Under the pieces are notes generated by a model. That model was not told the origin of the DNA and made no database searches. It saw only the letters and a program-made list of their open reading frames with translations. Below, in pieces: positions 20,036 to 30,278 of a stretch of DNA of 64,000 nt. The translations under genes and the position numbers were made by a program. This DNA is from Comamonas testosteroni (GTDB taxonomy: Bacteria > Pseudomonadota > Gammaproteobacteria > Burkholderiales > Burkholderiaceae_C): NCBI RefSeq assembly GCF_014076415.1, contig NZ_CP043568.1, positions 5,518,001-5,582,000 on the forward strand, written 5' to 3'. Numbering within the stretch: position 1 is the first letter of the stretch; each line of letters starts with the position of its first letter.

Positions 20036-20059
20036 AAAGGGATGACAAGGCATCCCTTT
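20036..20059. terminator. Bidirectional terminator between glpK and aqpZ
   Basis: 9-bp stem AAAGGGATG / CATCCCTTT with a 6-nt loop, preceded by an A-run and ending in T's, between convergent genes. Confidence 0.75.
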
Positions 20060-20087
20060 CTGCTTGGGCAGCAGCCGCGTTGCACGC

Positions 20088-20786
20088 TCAGTCTTCGTCA
20101 CCCAGCAGCGCCTTGTGGATCACGGCGCCGATGATGGCACCCACGATGGGGGCCAGCCAGAACAGCCACAGCTGCTCCAGCGCGATGGCCGGCCCAAACA
20201 GCGCCGGGCCGGTGCTGCGGGCGGGGTTGACCGAGGTATTGGTCACGGGGATGGAGATCAGATGGATCAGCGTCAGGCACAGACCGATGCTCATGCCCGC
20301 AAAGCCCACGGCGGCTTTCTTGGTGGTGGAGCCCAGGATCACCAGCAGAAACACGGCGGTCAGCACCCCCTCGGTCACCAGCGCCGCCGCCATGTTGAAC
20401 TTGCCCGGCGAGTGCTCGCCATAGCCATTGGTGGCCAGATCGGCCACCTGGGCACCGGCCTTGCCGCTGGCAATGAAGTACAGCACGGCTGCCGCCGCGA
20501 TGGCCCCGAGAACCTGGGCAATGATGTAGCCGGGCAGCTCGGCAAAGCGAAAGCGCCCCGCCACCGCCAGTCCGACGGACACCGCAGGATTGAAGTGGCC
20601 GCCGGAGACCGGGCCGAAGGCATAGGCGCCCGTCAGCACCGTCAGGCCGAAGGCAAAGGACACGCCCAGCAGGCCGATGCCCACTTCGGGAAAGGCCGCT
20701 GCCAGCACCGCGCTGCCGCAGCCGCCAAAGGTCAACCAGAAAGTACCCAGAAACTCTGCCGACCATTTTTTGACATTGGATGCCAT
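20088..20786 (-). CDS. aqpZ: Aquaporin Z
   Basis: 232-aa inner-membrane water channel with six helices and two re-entrant NPA loops (NPA at 66-68 and 187-189). The selectivity filter matches water-specific AqpZ: Phe44, His175, Thr184 and Arg190, each one residue off the E. coli numbering, and the [14 protein letters not shown] segment is the AqpZ signature. A GlpF-type glycerol channel would have Gly instead of His and a different filter, so this should not be read as the glp facilitator despite its place beside glpK. Confidence 0.93.
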   Translation of the reverse strand: MASNVKKWSAEFLGTFWLTFGGCGSAVLAAAFPEVGIGLLGVSFAFGLTVLTGAYAFGPVSGGHFNPAVSVGLAVAGRFRFAELPGYIIAQVLGAIAAAAVLYFIASGKAGAQVADLATNGYGEHSPGKFNMAAALVTEGVLTAVFLLVILGSTTKKAAVGFAGMSIGLCLTLIHLISIPVTNTSVNPARSTGPALFGPAIALEQLWLFWLAPIVGAIIGAVIHKALLGDED

Positions 20787-20887
20787 GATTGCTCCCTATT
20801 TCGGATGGGCGTCGTCCGAGCCGCCCCACGCGGCACGGAACCGCTGGCATCTTAGAAAGCGATCGGCGAAAAGTACAAGGCACAAAT

Positions 20888-22066
20888 GTGAACAATCCAC
20901 GACAGCTCCGGCTTTGGGGCCTCGCGCTGATCTGCGCCAGCCTCGCTGCCTGCACGACGGCGCCGTTCGCACCCAGCCGCATCTGCAGCACGCCCCAGGC
21001 CCGCCCCTGGTCGCTGCTGGGGGAGATCCGCTGGCCACATGACCAGCTGTTTGCCGGCACTACCGTGGGCGGGCTGTCCTCGATCGACTACGACGCGGGC
21101 AGCAATCTGTACTACCTGGTCAGCGACGACCGCTCCACCCACGGGCCGGCGCGCTTTTACACGGCGCGCATCGAGTACGACGCCGGCGGCCTGCATCGGG
21201 TCACCATGCAGAGTGCCCAGCCGCTGCTCAGCCCCACAGGACGCCCTTACCCCAGCGGCCGCCAGCCTGGGCCCGGCATCGCGACCCCCGACGCAGAGGC
21301 ACTGCGGCTTCTGCCTGGAGGGCAGTCTCTGCTGTGGAGCAGCGAGGGCGACTTTGCGCGCGGCTTCGGCCCGCAACTGCTGCAATCAGGCACGGACGGG
21401 CGCTGGCAACGCGAATGGCCGCTGCCACCCGGGCTGCGCCTGCCGGCCAGCAAGTCCGAGGGGCCGCGCAGCAACTTCACGCTCGAAGGTCTGGCGCTGA
21501 GCCAGGATGGCCGCACCCTCTGGCTGGCCATGGAGGCGGCGCTCAGGCAAGACGGGCCCCTGCCCGCAGCAGGGCAAGCGGGCGGCCCGGTGCGAATCAC
21601 CGCCTATGACATGGACACGCAGCAGCCCGTGCGCCAGATGGCCTATCTGCCCGACGCCCTGCCCACCGGCCTGTGGCTGCAGCACCGTGCCATCAACGGC
21701 ATCAGCGATGTACTGGCCGACGGCCCCGAGCACCTGCTGGTGCTGGAGCGCTCCTTTGCGCCACCGCTGCGCTTTGGTGCACGCATCTACCGCATCAGCA
21801 CCCATGCCGATGCAAGCAGCGATACGCTGGGCCAGACTCGACTCGTGCCGGGCAGCTACCGCCCCGCAGACAAGGAATTGCTGCTGGACCTGGCCGACGC
21901 CGGCCTGCGATCCGTGGACAACCTGGAGGGAATGAGCTGGGGGCCGCGGCTGCCCGATGGCCGACGCGTGCTGCTGCTGGTCAGCGACAACAACTTCAAC
22001 CCCGCCGAAGTCACCCAGTTCGTCGCATTGAGCGAGGAGCGCGACCGCTGCGGCGCAGGTTTATAG
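20888..22066 (+). CDS. Lipoprotein with esterase-like phytase domain
   Basis: 392 aa. The start is taken as GTG 20888, with AAGG 8 nt upstream; the frame is open further but would overlap the aqpZ promoter. The N-terminus has a basic n-region, a hydrophobic stretch and the lipobox SLAAC (Cys about 21), so the product is probably an outer-membrane or periplasmic lipoprotein. The body (GGLSSIDYDAGSNLYYLVSDDR, ATPDAEALRLLPGG, FTLEGLALSQDGRTLWLAMEAAL, VDNLEGMSWG, by short pieces) matches the beta-propeller domain called esterase-like activity of phytase. Substrate unknown. It is divergent from aqpZ. Confidence 0.75.
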   Translation: MNNPRQLRLWGLALICASLAACTTAPFAPSRICSTPQARPWSLLGEIRWPHDQLFAGTTVGGLSSIDYDAGSNLYYLVSDDRSTHGPARFYTARIEYDAGGLHRVTMQSAQPLLSPTGRPYPSGRQPGPGIATPDAEALRLLPGGQSLLWSSEGDFARGFGPQLLQSGTDGRWQREWPLPPGLRLPASKSEGPRSNFTLEGLALSQDGRTLWLAMEAALRQDGPLPAAGQAGGPVRITAYDMDTQQPVRQMAYLPDALPTGLWLQHRAINGISDVLADGPEHLLVLERSFAPPLRFGARIYRISTHADASSDTLGQTRLVPGSYRPADKELLLDLADAGLRSVDNLEGMSWGPRLPDGRRVLLLVSDNNFNPAEVTQFVALSEERDRCGAGL

Positions 22067-22136
22067 TGCCGTTCTGCGCCTGGAATCCGAACACAGGCTT
22101 GCCAACTTGCTGCATCGCAGAGCGAATCGAACCATC

Positions 22137-22976
22137 ATGAGCCAGACTGACCACTCGACCACCGTTTTCCCTCCCATTGCCTTCATCGGCGGCGGCAATA
22201 TGGCCAGTGCCATCATCGGCGGCCTGATCCGTCAGGGTGCTCCAGCCAGCAGCATCACCGTGGTCGAGCCTTTTGAGGCCACACGCGCTACGCTGAAGAG
22301 CAGCTTCGGTATCGACGCCCTGCCCGCCGCCACCGAGGCCCTGCAAAACGCCCAGCTGGTGGTCTGGGCCGTCAAGCCCCAGAGCTTCAAGGAGGCGGCG
22401 GCTCCCGTCGCCAGCCATGCCCGCAACGCCCTGCATCTGAGCGTTGCAGCCGGCATCACCACCAACAGCATTGCTGCCTGGACCGGCACCAGCCGCATCG
22501 TGCGCGCCATGCCCAATACCCCGGCCCTGGTGGGCAAGGGCATGACGGGCCTGTTCGCCCGCCCCGAGGTCGATGCCCAGGGCAAGGCCCTGATCGAGAC
22601 TGTGATCGGCAGCACCGGCGAGTTCATCTGGGTGGACAAGGAAGAGCATCTGGATGCCGTGACGGCCATCTCCGGCTCCGGCCCGGCCTATGTATTCCTG
22701 TTCCTCGAAGCCATGACCCAGGCGGGCGTCGACATGGGCCTCAGCGCCGAACAAAGCTACAAGCTGGCCGTGGCCACGTTTGCGGGCGGCTCGGAACTGG
22801 CGGCACGCTCCAGCGAAAGCGCCGAAGTGCTGCGCCAGCGCGTTACCAGCAAGGGCGGCACCACCTACGCGGCCATCACCCATATGCAGGAGCAGAAGCT
22901 GCCCGAGCACTTCATCGAGGCCATGCGCAAGGCCCAGATCCGCGCACAGGAGCTGGCCGCCGAGTTCGGCAAATAA
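22137..22976 (+). CDS. proC: Pyrroline-5-carboxylate reductase
   Basis: 279 aa from the ATG at 22137 (MSQTDHSTTVFPPIAFIGGG). The N-terminal NAD(P)-binding GGGNMASAIIGGL is followed by VWAVKPQ and, in the C-terminal dimer domain, SGSGPAYVFLFLEAM and SKGGTTYAAI, the ProC signature. It catalyses the last step of proline synthesis. A strong terminator begins at its stop. Confidence 0.96.
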   Translation: MSQTDHSTTVFPPIAFIGGGNMASAIIGGLIRQGAPASSITVVEPFEATRATLKSSFGIDALPAATEALQNAQLVVWAVKPQSFKEAAAPVASHARNALHLSVAAGITTNSIAAWTGTSRIVRAMPNTPALVGKGMTGLFARPEVDAQGKALIETVIGSTGEFIWVDKEEHLDAVTAISGSGPAYVFLFLEAMTQAGVDMGLSAEQSYKLAVATFAGGSELAARSSESAEVLRQRVTSKGGTTYAAITHMQEQKLPEHFIEAMRKAQIRAQELAAEFGK

Positions 22977-22999
22977 AAAAACCGGCCTCGGCCGGTTTT
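22975..22999 (+). terminator. Rho-independent terminator of proC
   Basis: Stem ACCGGCC / GGCCGGT (22981-22987, 22990-22996) with a 2-nt apex, flanked by A-run and T-run; 7 bp of GC-rich pairing followed by TTTTTT. Confidence 0.9.
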
Positions 23000-23059
23000 T
23001 TTGAATCTTTCCGACCTCAATCGTTTGTCAGTCAATCGATTCAAGCTATCAGAACAGGA

Positions 23060-23941
23060 CTATCTCAAAGCAAACCCAAGCGCCACGCCTGCAAAGATCG
23101 CGGCGCCAATCCAGTGGCTCTTGCTGAAGGCGACAAAGCAGCCTTCACGCGTGCGATCCTTGATCAGACTGAAATGCCAGACGATCTGTGCCGCCGCCAC
23201 ACCCATGCCCAGCCAGAAGGGCCAGCCCAGCCGATAAGGAGCCAGCACCCAGGCGATCAGACCCCAGCACAGGACAAAGAACAGCATGATGGCCGCGACA
23301 TCGAAACGGCCCAGGGTGATGGCCGAGGTCTTCATGCCGATCTTGAGATCGTCATCGCGGTCCACCATGGCGTATTCGGTGTCATAGGCCAGCACCAGAA
23401 ACATATTCGCCAGCCACAGCGTCCAGGCCGTGGTGCCGACCTCACCGGTCACCGCCGCAAACGCAATCACGATGCCGAAATTGAAGGCAATGCCCAGAAA
23501 GGCCTGAGGCATGGCAAAAAAGCGCTTGGTGAACGGGTAGAGAATCGTGAACAGCACGGCAGGCACCGACCAGGCCACCGCCTCCCAGCGGGTGGACAGC
23601 ACCAGACCGAAGGCGACCAGCGCGAGCACCAGGCCGACCATGGCGGCTTCCCTGACCGAGATCTGGCCGCTGGTGATGGGGCGCTGAGTGGTGCGTTTCA
23701 CATGCCTGTCGAAGTCGCGGTCGGCAATATCGTTGATGGTGCAGCCCGCGCTGCGCATCAGCACCGTGCCCAGCACAAAGACCACCAGCAGATGCCAGCC
23801 CGGAAAGCCCTGGCCGGCCACCCACAGAGCCACCAGCGTAGGCCAGACCAGCACCAGCCAGCCCGCGGGACGGTTGAAGCGGATCAGATCCAGATACAGC
23901 GACAGCTTGGAGCGCGGCGAAGCAGGGATGGAGGCGGACAT
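23060..23941 (-). CDS. ubiA: 4-hydroxybenzoate octaprenyltransferase
   Basis: 293 aa from the ATG at 23941 ([20 protein letters not shown]). Integral membrane prenyltransferase of ubiquinone synthesis. Both aspartate-rich Mg-diphosphate motifs are visible: [15 protein letters not shown] (first) and [16 protein letters not shown] (second). About eight or nine membrane helices. Lies 49 nt downstream of the PAP2 gene on the same strand, possibly one transcript. Confidence 0.95.
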   Translation of the reverse strand: MSASIPASPRSKLSLYLDLIRFNRPAGWLVLVWPTLVALWVAGQGFPGWHLLVVFVLGTVLMRSAGCTINDIADRDFDRHVKRTTQRPITSGQISVREAAMVGLVLALVAFGLVLSTRWEAVAWSVPAVLFTILYPFTKRFFAMPQAFLGIAFNFGIVIAFAAVTGEVGTTAWTLWLANMFLVLAYDTEYAMVDRDDDLKIGMKTSAITLGRFDVAAIMLFFVLCWGLIAWVLAPYRLGWPFWLGMGVAAAQIVWHFSLIKDRTREGCFVAFSKSHWIGAAIFAGVALGFALR

Positions 23942-23990
23942 GAGACGGGTTCCGAAAGGCAGGGGATCACGACCGGGCCCCAGGCCGCGG

Positions 23991-24839
23991 TCAGCGCAGC
24001 GGCAATTGTGCCTCGGCCTGCAACGCCCGGAGGGCGCCGCCCCCATGCTCGACACGGTCTGTCAACCAGAGCACCAGAGCCGTCCAGCCCAGACCCAGGC
24101 ACAGACCCGCCAGCACATCGCTGGCATGGTGCACGGACAGCAGCACGCGGCTCAAGCCTGTGCTCAGGGCCAGCAGAGCCGCCACCGCAAAGACCCAGGG
24201 CCGCCAGTGCGGCGGCAGTCGGCGAGCAACCAGCCAGGCCAGCATGCCGAAAATCGCAGCCGTGCCCGCGCTATGGCCGCTGGGAAAGCTGAAGCCGGCC
24301 TCATGAACCAGACCGTCCAGCGGACGCGCACGCTGCAAGGTCCCCTTGATGAAACGCACCCACAGTCCCGTACCGGCCACGGCCACCACCCAGCTCAGCA
24401 GTTGCAGACCCTGGCGCCGCCACAGCAGCCACAGGCCCACGACCAGGCTCAGCAGCCCCATGACGCGCAAATCTCCTAGCATGGTCCAGCCCTGCACCAG
24501 GGGCTGCAGACTGGGCGGCAGGCCTGCGCTCACCGCGCGCTGCAGCTTCAGATCCAGGGCCATCAGCCCCTGCGGCGACTGAAGGGACTGGGACTGCTGC
24601 ACGCCAACGACCAGCAGGGCCAGAACAGCGCCAGCCAACCCAGCCACCACCAGCAGCCAGTTGCCGCCAGGCCTGAGATCCGCGCTGCGGTCCTGCCACA
24701 GCCACGCGGCCCGGCCCTGCGCACGCCAGCGCAGCATGCCGGCCGCGAGCAGCAGCAACAGCAGCAGCACCCAGATGGCATGGCTGTCCACCCACTGCGC
24801 CAGCAGGACCACGGGAGTCGCCGCAGAAAACACAGGCAT
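23991..24839 (-). CDS. PAP2-family membrane phosphatase
   Basis: About 282 aa with six predicted membrane helices. The three-part phosphatase signature is complete: K-x6-RP (KGTLQRARP), PSGH ([10 protein letters not shown]) and SR-x5-H-x3-D ([12 protein letters not shown]). It likely dephosphorylates a lipid or isoprenoid diphosphate on the periplasmic side; the proximity of ubiA fits a prenyl-phosphate substrate, but this is inference. The start is uncertain: ATG 24839 touches AAAGGA directly, and an in-frame TTG at 24854 lacks a ribosome site. Confidence 0.85.
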   Translation of the reverse strand: MPVFSAATPVVLLAQWVDSHAIWVLLLLLLLAAGMLRWRAQGRAAWLWQDRSADLRPGGNWLLVVAGLAGAVLALLVVGVQQSQSLQSPQGLMALDLKLQRAVSAGLPPSLQPLVQGWTMLGDLRVMGLLSLVVGLWLLWRRQGLQLLSWVVAVAGTGLWVRFIKGTLQRARPLDGLVHEAGFSFPSGHSAGTAAIFGMLAWLVARRLPPHWRPWVFAVAALLALSTGLSRVLLSVHHASDVLAGLCLGLGWTALVLWLTDRVEHGGGALRALQAEAQLPLR

Positions 24840-24854
24840 TCCTTTCAGGAGCAA

Positions 24855-24902
24855 AAGCGAAAAAGCCCTGACGGGCCTCTGGAGGCGGGCCCGTCAGGGC
24901 TT
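24855..24902 (-). terminator. Terminator of dps
   Basis: A perfect 15-bp stem (24863-24877 with 24888-24902) and 10-nt loop, followed on the minus strand by a T-rich tail (TTTTTCGCTTTT). It ends the oxyR-dps transcript and lies just upstream of the PAP2 start. Confidence 0.9.
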
Positions 24903-24936
24903 GGAGAGTCCGCGCGAACCACGGCCCGGGTGCGGC

Positions 24937-25473
24937 TCACTCCTCGAGCAGGGAGCGCAGCATCCAGGCGGTCTGCTCATGCACAGCCAGGCGCTGGGTC
25001 AGCAGGTCTGCAGTAGGCTCGTCGCCGGCCTTGTCCGCACGGGGAAACAGCTGGCGGGCCGTGCGCGCCACGGCCTCGTGGCCCTGCACCAGAATGCGCA
25101 CCATCTCCAGGGCCTTGGGCGGCTGCGCCGGTGCGTCGGGCAGGCTGGTGAGCTTGCCGAACTGTGCATAGGAGCCAGGCGCATGGTGGCCCAGTGCACG
25201 GATGCGCTCGGCCACGGGATCGACGGCATTCCACAGCTCGGTGTACTGCGCCATGAACATGGTGTGCAGCGTGTTGAACATGGGCCCCGTGACGTTCCAA
25301 TGGAAGTTGTGCGTGGTCAGATACAGCGTATAGGTGTCGGCCAGCAGCGCCGACAGCCCCTTGGCAATGGCGGCGCGATCCTCGTCGCTGATGCCTATGT
25401 GGATGCCTGCGGGCACCTGCGACGCGGCGTCCGACTTTTGTTTCTGCGATTTGTCCTTGCCTTGCTTGGTCAT
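24937..25473 (-). CDS. dps: Dps-family DNA-binding ferritin-like protein
   Basis: 178 aa. The inter-subunit ferroxidase centre is recognisable in [31 protein letters not shown] (His, Asp and Glu ligands). The Lys-rich N-terminus ([14 protein letters not shown]) is the usual DNA-binding extension. It oxidises Fe(II) with hydrogen peroxide and protects DNA. It lies 63 nt downstream of oxyR on the same strand with no terminator between, so it is probably co-transcribed with, and controlled by, OxyR. Confidence 0.93.
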   Translation of the reverse strand: MTKQGKDKSQKQKSDAASQVPAGIHIGISDEDRAAIAKGLSALLADTYTLYLTTHNFHWNVTGPMFNTLHTMFMAQYTELWNAVDPVAERIRALGHHAPGSYAQFGKLTSLPDAPAQPPKALEMVRILVQGHEAVARTARQLFPRADKAGDEPTADLLTQRLAVHEQTAWMLRSLLEE

Positions 25474-25536
25474 GCAATCACCTTTCAGGTTTAACGAATC
25501 CAGACTCCCGCCTTCTTCGAGCCGCTAAAGCCACGC

Positions 25537-26505
25537 TTACTGCGACAGGCGCTGCACTCCCGGCAGCGGGCAGGCGTATACGGCATTGCGCAGCGCGGCA
25601 ATCGCCTCATAGCGCGTGAAGCTGCGCCGCCAGGCCAGCACCACACGGCGGGTGGGCGGCGCAATGCCGTCTTCCTCATGAATCGGAAGATAGCGAATAT
25701 GAGGCTCATCGGCGCGGCGACGGCGCTCAATGGGAGCCAGTGCATCCTCGGGCACGGACAGTCGCGGCACCAGGGTCACGCCCATGCCGGCTGCCACCAT
25801 GTATTTGATGGTTTCCAGCGAAGAGCCTTCGAAGGTGCGGCGAATGCCTTCGGAGTTGCTGGCATAGCGCGCGAATTCGGGGCAGACCTCGAGCACATGG
25901 TCGCGGAAGCAGTGACCCGCACCCAGCAGCAGCATGGTCTCGTTCTTGAGATCCGTGGTAGACAGACTCTTCTTCTGCGCCAGCGGGTGGGTGCTGGGCA
26001 CGGCGGCCATGAAGGGCTCGTCGTACAGCGGCGCCAGTGCCAGGCCGGTATCCGGGAAGGGCTCGGCCATGATGGCGCAGTCGATCTCGCCCGTGCGCAG
26101 CATCTCCAGCAGCTTGACGGTGAAGTTCTCCTGCAGCATCAGCGGCATCTGCGGCGTCATATTGATGGAGTTGCGCACCAGATCGGGCAGCAGATAGGGG
26201 CCGATGGTGTAGATCACGCCCAGGGTCAGAACGCCTGAAAGCGGGTCCTTGCCGCGCTTGGCGATTTCCTTGATCTCGTTGGCCTGCTCCAGCACGCTTT
26301 GCGCCTGGCGCACGATCTCCTCGCCCAGCGAGGTCACCGAGACTTCGCCGGCACTGCGCTCGAAAATCTTGACATCCAGCTCTTCTTCCAGCTTCTTGAT
26401 CGCCACGGACAGCGTAGGCTGGGACACATAGCATGCTTCGGCGGCGCGGCCAAAGTGCTTTTCCCGCGCAACGGCCACGATGTACTTCAATTCGGTAAGA
26501 GTCAT
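25537..26505 (-). CDS. oxyR: Hydrogen-peroxide-sensing LysR regulator OxyR
   Basis: 322 aa. N-terminal LysR helix-turn-helix (residues about 1-60, FGRAAEACYVSQPTLSVAIK), then the sensor domain. The redox switch Cys199 (in GAGHCFRDH) and Cys208 (LEVCPEF) are at the same numbers as in E. coli OxyR, which separates it from other LysR proteins. The upstream 142 bp to recG is AT-rich and should hold its promoter. dps follows on the same strand. Confidence 0.96.
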   Translation of the reverse strand: MTLTELKYIVAVAREKHFGRAAEACYVSQPTLSVAIKKLEEELDVKIFERSAGEVSVTSLGEEIVRQAQSVLEQANEIKEIAKRGKDPLSGVLTLGVIYTIGPYLLPDLVRNSINMTPQMPLMLQENFTVKLLEMLRTGEIDCAIMAEPFPDTGLALAPLYDEPFMAAVPSTHPLAQKKSLSTTDLKNETMLLLGAGHCFRDHVLEVCPEFARYASNSEGIRRTFEGSSLETIKYMVAAGMGVTLVPRLSVPEDALAPIERRRRADEPHIRYLPIHEEDGIAPPTRRVVLAWRRSFTRYEAIAALRNAVYACPLPGVQRLSQ

Positions 26506-26647
26506 AGAGAGGGGGTCTTTGGGATTCTCAATAACAGCATTGATTCATCCTGTTTTTGCATTCAATCACAAATTGCCAAGGCAAAAGATTACATATATTC
26601 CTGCAAAAACGTAACTCTTTACGTCTTCAAACGCAGGTTTGGGTATT

Positions 26648-28831
26648 TCAGGCCTTCAAATATTCGGCCTTTCCACCCAGCCAGCGGCTGACATGGCGTG
26701 CAGCCAGCGCAGGAAACTGCTCAAGCATAAGCGGTGCCAGCTCGCGCGCCCAGTCCAGCAGCATCACGTCCTGCTCGAGATCGGCAAAGCGCAGCATGGG
26801 GGCGCCCGACTGCCGGGCGCCGAGAAACTCCCCCGGGCCGCGAATCTCCAGATCCCGCCTCGCGATCTCGAAACCGTCATTGGTCTCGGCCATGGCACGC
26901 AGGCGCTCCTTGCCGGTATCGGACAGTCGCCCGTTGTCATTCACCGAATACAGCAGCACACAGGCCGAGGCTGCAGCGCCGCGCCCCACACGGCCGCGCA
27001 ACTGGTGCAGCTGCGAGAGGCCGAAGCGCTCCGAGTGCTCAATGACCATCAGCGAGGCATTGGGCACGTCCACGCCCACCTCGATCACCGTGGTGGATAC
27101 CAGCACCCCCATGACGCCGGCAGAAAACAGCTCCATCACGGCCTTTTTCTCGGCCGTGGGCATGCGCGAGTGCAGCAGACCCACCATGACACCGGGCAGC
27201 ATTTCGCTCAAATATTCATGGGTGGCCGTGGCATTCGACAGATCCAGCGCTTCGCTCTCCTCGATCAGCGGGCAGACCCAATAGACCTGACGCCCGCTGG
27301 CGACCTGGGCACCGATGCGCTCGATCACCTCGTCCTTGCGGCTGTCCGAGATCAGCTTGGTGACGATGGGCGTGCGCCCTGGCGGCAGCTCGTCTATGGT
27401 TGAGACATCGAGGTCGGCGTAGTAGCTCATGGCAAGCGTGCGCGGAATCGGTGTGGCGCTCATCATCAGCAAATGCGGCTCCATTCCCGTGGCCGCGAGC
27501 TTTTGCCGCAACGCCAGGCGCTGGGCAACGCCAAAGCGGTGCTGCTCGTCGATCACGGCCAGGGCCAGATTCTTGAACTGCACCTGCTCCTGAATCACGG
27601 CATGGGTGCCCACGACCAGCGCCGCCTCGCCGCTTTCCACCAGCGCCAGCATCGCGGCGCGCTCCTTCTTCTTCTGGGCACCCGCCAGCCAGGCGACCTT
27701 TTTGCCCAGCGGAGCCAGAATCGGCTCCAGCCAGCCGACCAGCTTGCCGAAATGCTGCTCGGCCAGGATTTCGGTCGGAGCCATCAAGGCGCATTGCCAG
27801 CCGGCCTCGATACAGGCCACGGCAGACAGTGCTGCCACCACCGTCTTGCCCGAGCCCACATCGCCCTGCAGCAAACGATGCATGGGAATACGGCGCTCCA
27901 TATCGGCCCGAATCTCTCCCACCACTCGCTGCTGCGCCCCCGTCAGGCCAAACGGCAGCTGCGCCAGAAACTGCTGCGTCAAATCCGCCATGCCGGCCTG
28001 CGGCCTGAGCACGGGCGCGCGCAAGCGGGCACGCTCGCGCTTGGCCTCGTACTGGGACAGCTGCTGGGCCAGCAGCTCTTCCGCCTTGAGTCTCTGCCAG
28101 GCCGGGTGGGAATGGTCCTCCAGAGTGACCAAGGCCACATCGGGCGTTGGATGGTGAAGAAAAATGAGCGCATTGCGCAAGTCATATGCCGGCTGCAGTC
28201 CATTTTGACCATAGAACTGCGCGATGGGAGGCGACTGCCCCGGTGGCAAGGTCTCGGACAGATCGGCACGCAACAGCGCCGAGGCAATGGCCCGGCGCAG
28301 ATACGCCTGGGGCAGACTGGCAGTGGCGGGATAGACCGGTGTCAGCGCCGTGGGCAGCTCGCCACCCGCCACCCGAAATGCAGGGTGCATCATCTGCCGC
28401 CCCCAGAAACCGCCCTTGACCTCGCCGCGGATGCGCAGACGCGCGCCGGGCGCCATGGTCTTTTGCTGTGACGGGTAGAAGCTGAAGAAGGTCAGCAGAC
28501 AAGTGCTGCTGCCATCATCCACGGTGACCTTGAGCATACGCCGCGGGCGCAGCTGCACCTCGCTGTGCGTGACCGTGGCTTCGATCTGCACCGTCTCGCC
28601 ATCACGCGCGTTCTTCAGCAGCACGATGCGGGTTTCGTCCTCATAGCGCAGCGGCAGATGCAAAGCCAGATCGATATCGCGCGTCAATCCCATCTTCTGC
28701 AAGGCCTGCTGCGCCGGGCTGACGGTCTTTTTGGGAGCGGCATCCTGGTCCATGCCCGCCTTTTTCTCACGAGCGGCAGCGCGCTTGACAGCAGACTTCG
28801 GCTCGGCAACAGGCTTTTTTGACACAGACAA
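26648..28831 (-). CDS. recG: ATP-dependent DNA helicase RecG
   Basis: 727 aa. Wedge/OB domain in the first third (MGLTRDIDLALHLPLRYEDETR), then SF2 helicase motifs: Walker A GDVGSGKTVVA, motif II DEQH (VIDEQHRFGV), motif III MMSATPIPRT, motif VI QLHQLRGRVGRG. It remodels stalled forks and branched DNA. The first 30 residues are a Lys/Ala-rich extension not needed for the fold. Ordered recG then oxyR on the same strand, 142 nt apart. Confidence 0.97.
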   Translation of the reverse strand: MSVSKKPVAEPKSAVKRAAAREKKAGMDQDAAPKKTVSPAQQALQKMGLTRDIDLALHLPLRYEDETRIVLLKNARDGETVQIEATVTHSEVQLRPRRMLKVTVDDGSSTCLLTFFSFYPSQQKTMAPGARLRIRGEVKGGFWGRQMMHPAFRVAGGELPTALTPVYPATASLPQAYLRRAIASALLRADLSETLPPGQSPPIAQFYGQNGLQPAYDLRNALIFLHHPTPDVALVTLEDHSHPAWQRLKAEELLAQQLSQYEAKRERARLRAPVLRPQAGMADLTQQFLAQLPFGLTGAQQRVVGEIRADMERRIPMHRLLQGDVGSGKTVVAALSAVACIEAGWQCALMAPTEILAEQHFGKLVGWLEPILAPLGKKVAWLAGAQKKKERAAMLALVESGEAALVVGTHAVIQEQVQFKNLALAVIDEQHRFGVAQRLALRQKLAATGMEPHLLMMSATPIPRTLAMSYYADLDVSTIDELPPGRTPIVTKLISDSRKDEVIERIGAQVASGRQVYWVCPLIEESEALDLSNATATHEYLSEMLPGVMVGLLHSRMPTAEKKAVMELFSAGVMGVLVSTTVIEVGVDVPNASLMVIEHSERFGLSQLHQLRGRVGRGAAASACVLLYSVNDNGRLSDTGKERLRAMAETNDGFEIARRDLEIRGPGEFLGARQSGAPMLRFADLEQDVMLLDWARELAPLMLEQFPALAARHVSRWLGGKAEYLKA

Positions 28832-28979
28832 CTGAGACTCCTTGACTACACTCCCCGCGACAGGGAAAGCAATGTATGTATATACAGCATATTCAGGTAT
28901 GCAAACAACTGCCTCCAGCGCAACAACGTCAAAATCGCTACCATTCTCAAATTGTTACTGCGTGTTTCCGTAGAAATTC

Positions 28980-30191
28980 ATGTTGAAGCGAGTTGATGTC
29001 GAGCACCTGCGCCCGGGAATGTTTGTGCACGAGTTCTGCGGCTCGTGGATGGAGCACCCCTTTTTGCGTGCCCGCCTCCTGCTCGATCAGCCCAGGGACC
29101 TGGAACGCCTGCTTGCCACCACCATCCGCCAGGTGTGGATAGACACCGGCAAGGGGGCCGACATCGCCCCCGACATCACGCCCGCAGAAGTCTCTGAGTC
29201 GCCAGGCGACGAAGCTGTGCCAAGCTCGCCGGTACGGCCCACCAGAACCAGCGTGGAGTTGCAGCAGGCCCGTCAGATCATTGGGCAGGCACGTGATGTG
29301 CTCAAGACCATGTTCAAGGACGTTCGCCTGGGCCGCCCGCTGGACCTGCCTGCCTCAGGCCTGCTGGTCGACGAGATGGCCGAGTCGATCAAGCGCAACC
29401 CCCATGCCCTGATCAGCCTGGCGCGACTGAAGACTGCGGACAACTACTCCTATATGCACAGCATTGCGGTGTGCGCGCTGATGATTGGTCTGGCACGCCG
29501 CATGGGTCTGGACGAGCACCAGGTGCATCAGGCCGGTATCGCAGGCCTGCTGCACGACATCGGTAAAAGCAGAGTACCGCCAGATGTTCTCAACAAGCCT
29601 GGGCCGCTGGATGCCGAGGAATGGGTCATCATGAAGTCCCACCCTCGCTGGGGCTACGAAATCCTGCTGCCTCAGGGGCTGGACGACGCCGTTACCGACG
29701 CCTGCCTGCATCACCACGAAAAAGTCGACGGCACGGGCTATCCCGACGGACTGAAGCAGGACGAGATCAGTCTGATGGCGCGCATGACGGCAGTCTGCGA
29801 TGTCTATGACGCAATCACCTCGGATCGCCCCTACAAGCAGGGCTGGCACCCGGCCATCGCGCTGCAGCGCATGGCGCAATGGGCGCCCCATCATTTCGAC
29901 AAGGCCATCTTCGAGCAGTTTGTCCAGACGGTGGGCATCTACCCGCTGGGCTCGCTGGTGCGACTGCAGTCGCAGCATCTTGCCGTGGTGCTGGATGTCT
30001 CGCCGAGCTGTTTGCTGACCCCGAAAGTGCGGCGCTTTTACTGCCTGCGCCAGCAACGCCGCATCACGCCCGAGATTCTCGACCTGGCGTGCCCCCAAGC
30101 GAACGACAGCATCGTCGGGCGCGAAGACCCTGCCGACTGGCCCTTCAGGAATCTCAACGAGCTCTGGAACCCAGCCGCTGCTCAGCCCTGA
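28980..30191 (+). CDS. HD-GYP domain cyclic-di-GMP phosphodiesterase with DUF3391
   Basis: 403 aa. An N-terminal DUF3391 region (VDVEHLRPGMFVHEFCGSWMEHPF, about 1-130) precedes an HD-GYP domain. Catalytic residues are visible: HDIGK at 192-196, HHEKVDGTGYPDG at 244-256, and a later MTAVCDVYDAITSDRPYK. It should hydrolyse c-di-GMP to pGpG or GMP in the cytoplasm. There is no receiver or membrane domain, so the input must come through DUF3391 or a partner. Divergent from recG. Confidence 0.92.
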   Translation: MLKRVDVEHLRPGMFVHEFCGSWMEHPFLRARLLLDQPRDLERLLATTIRQVWIDTGKGADIAPDITPAEVSESPGDEAVPSSPVRPTRTSVELQQARQIIGQARDVLKTMFKDVRLGRPLDLPASGLLVDEMAESIKRNPHALISLARLKTADNYSYMHSIAVCALMIGLARRMGLDEHQVHQAGIAGLLHDIGKSRVPPDVLNKPGPLDAEEWVIMKSHPRWGYEILLPQGLDDAVTDACLHHHEKVDGTGYPDGLKQDEISLMARMTAVCDVYDAITSDRPYKQGWHPAIALQRMAQWAPHHFDKAIFEQFVQTVGIYPLGSLVRLQSQHLAVVLDVSPSCLLTPKVRRFYCLRQQRRITPEILDLACPQANDSIVGREDPADWPFRNLNELWNPAAAQP

Positions 30192-30278
30192 AGCCGGCAG
30201 CCCTAATGGCGATTTGCGACAATCGCCCACTTGTTTGATTGAACTTGGAACGGGCCTCGTACGGCCCTCAAGCACCGC

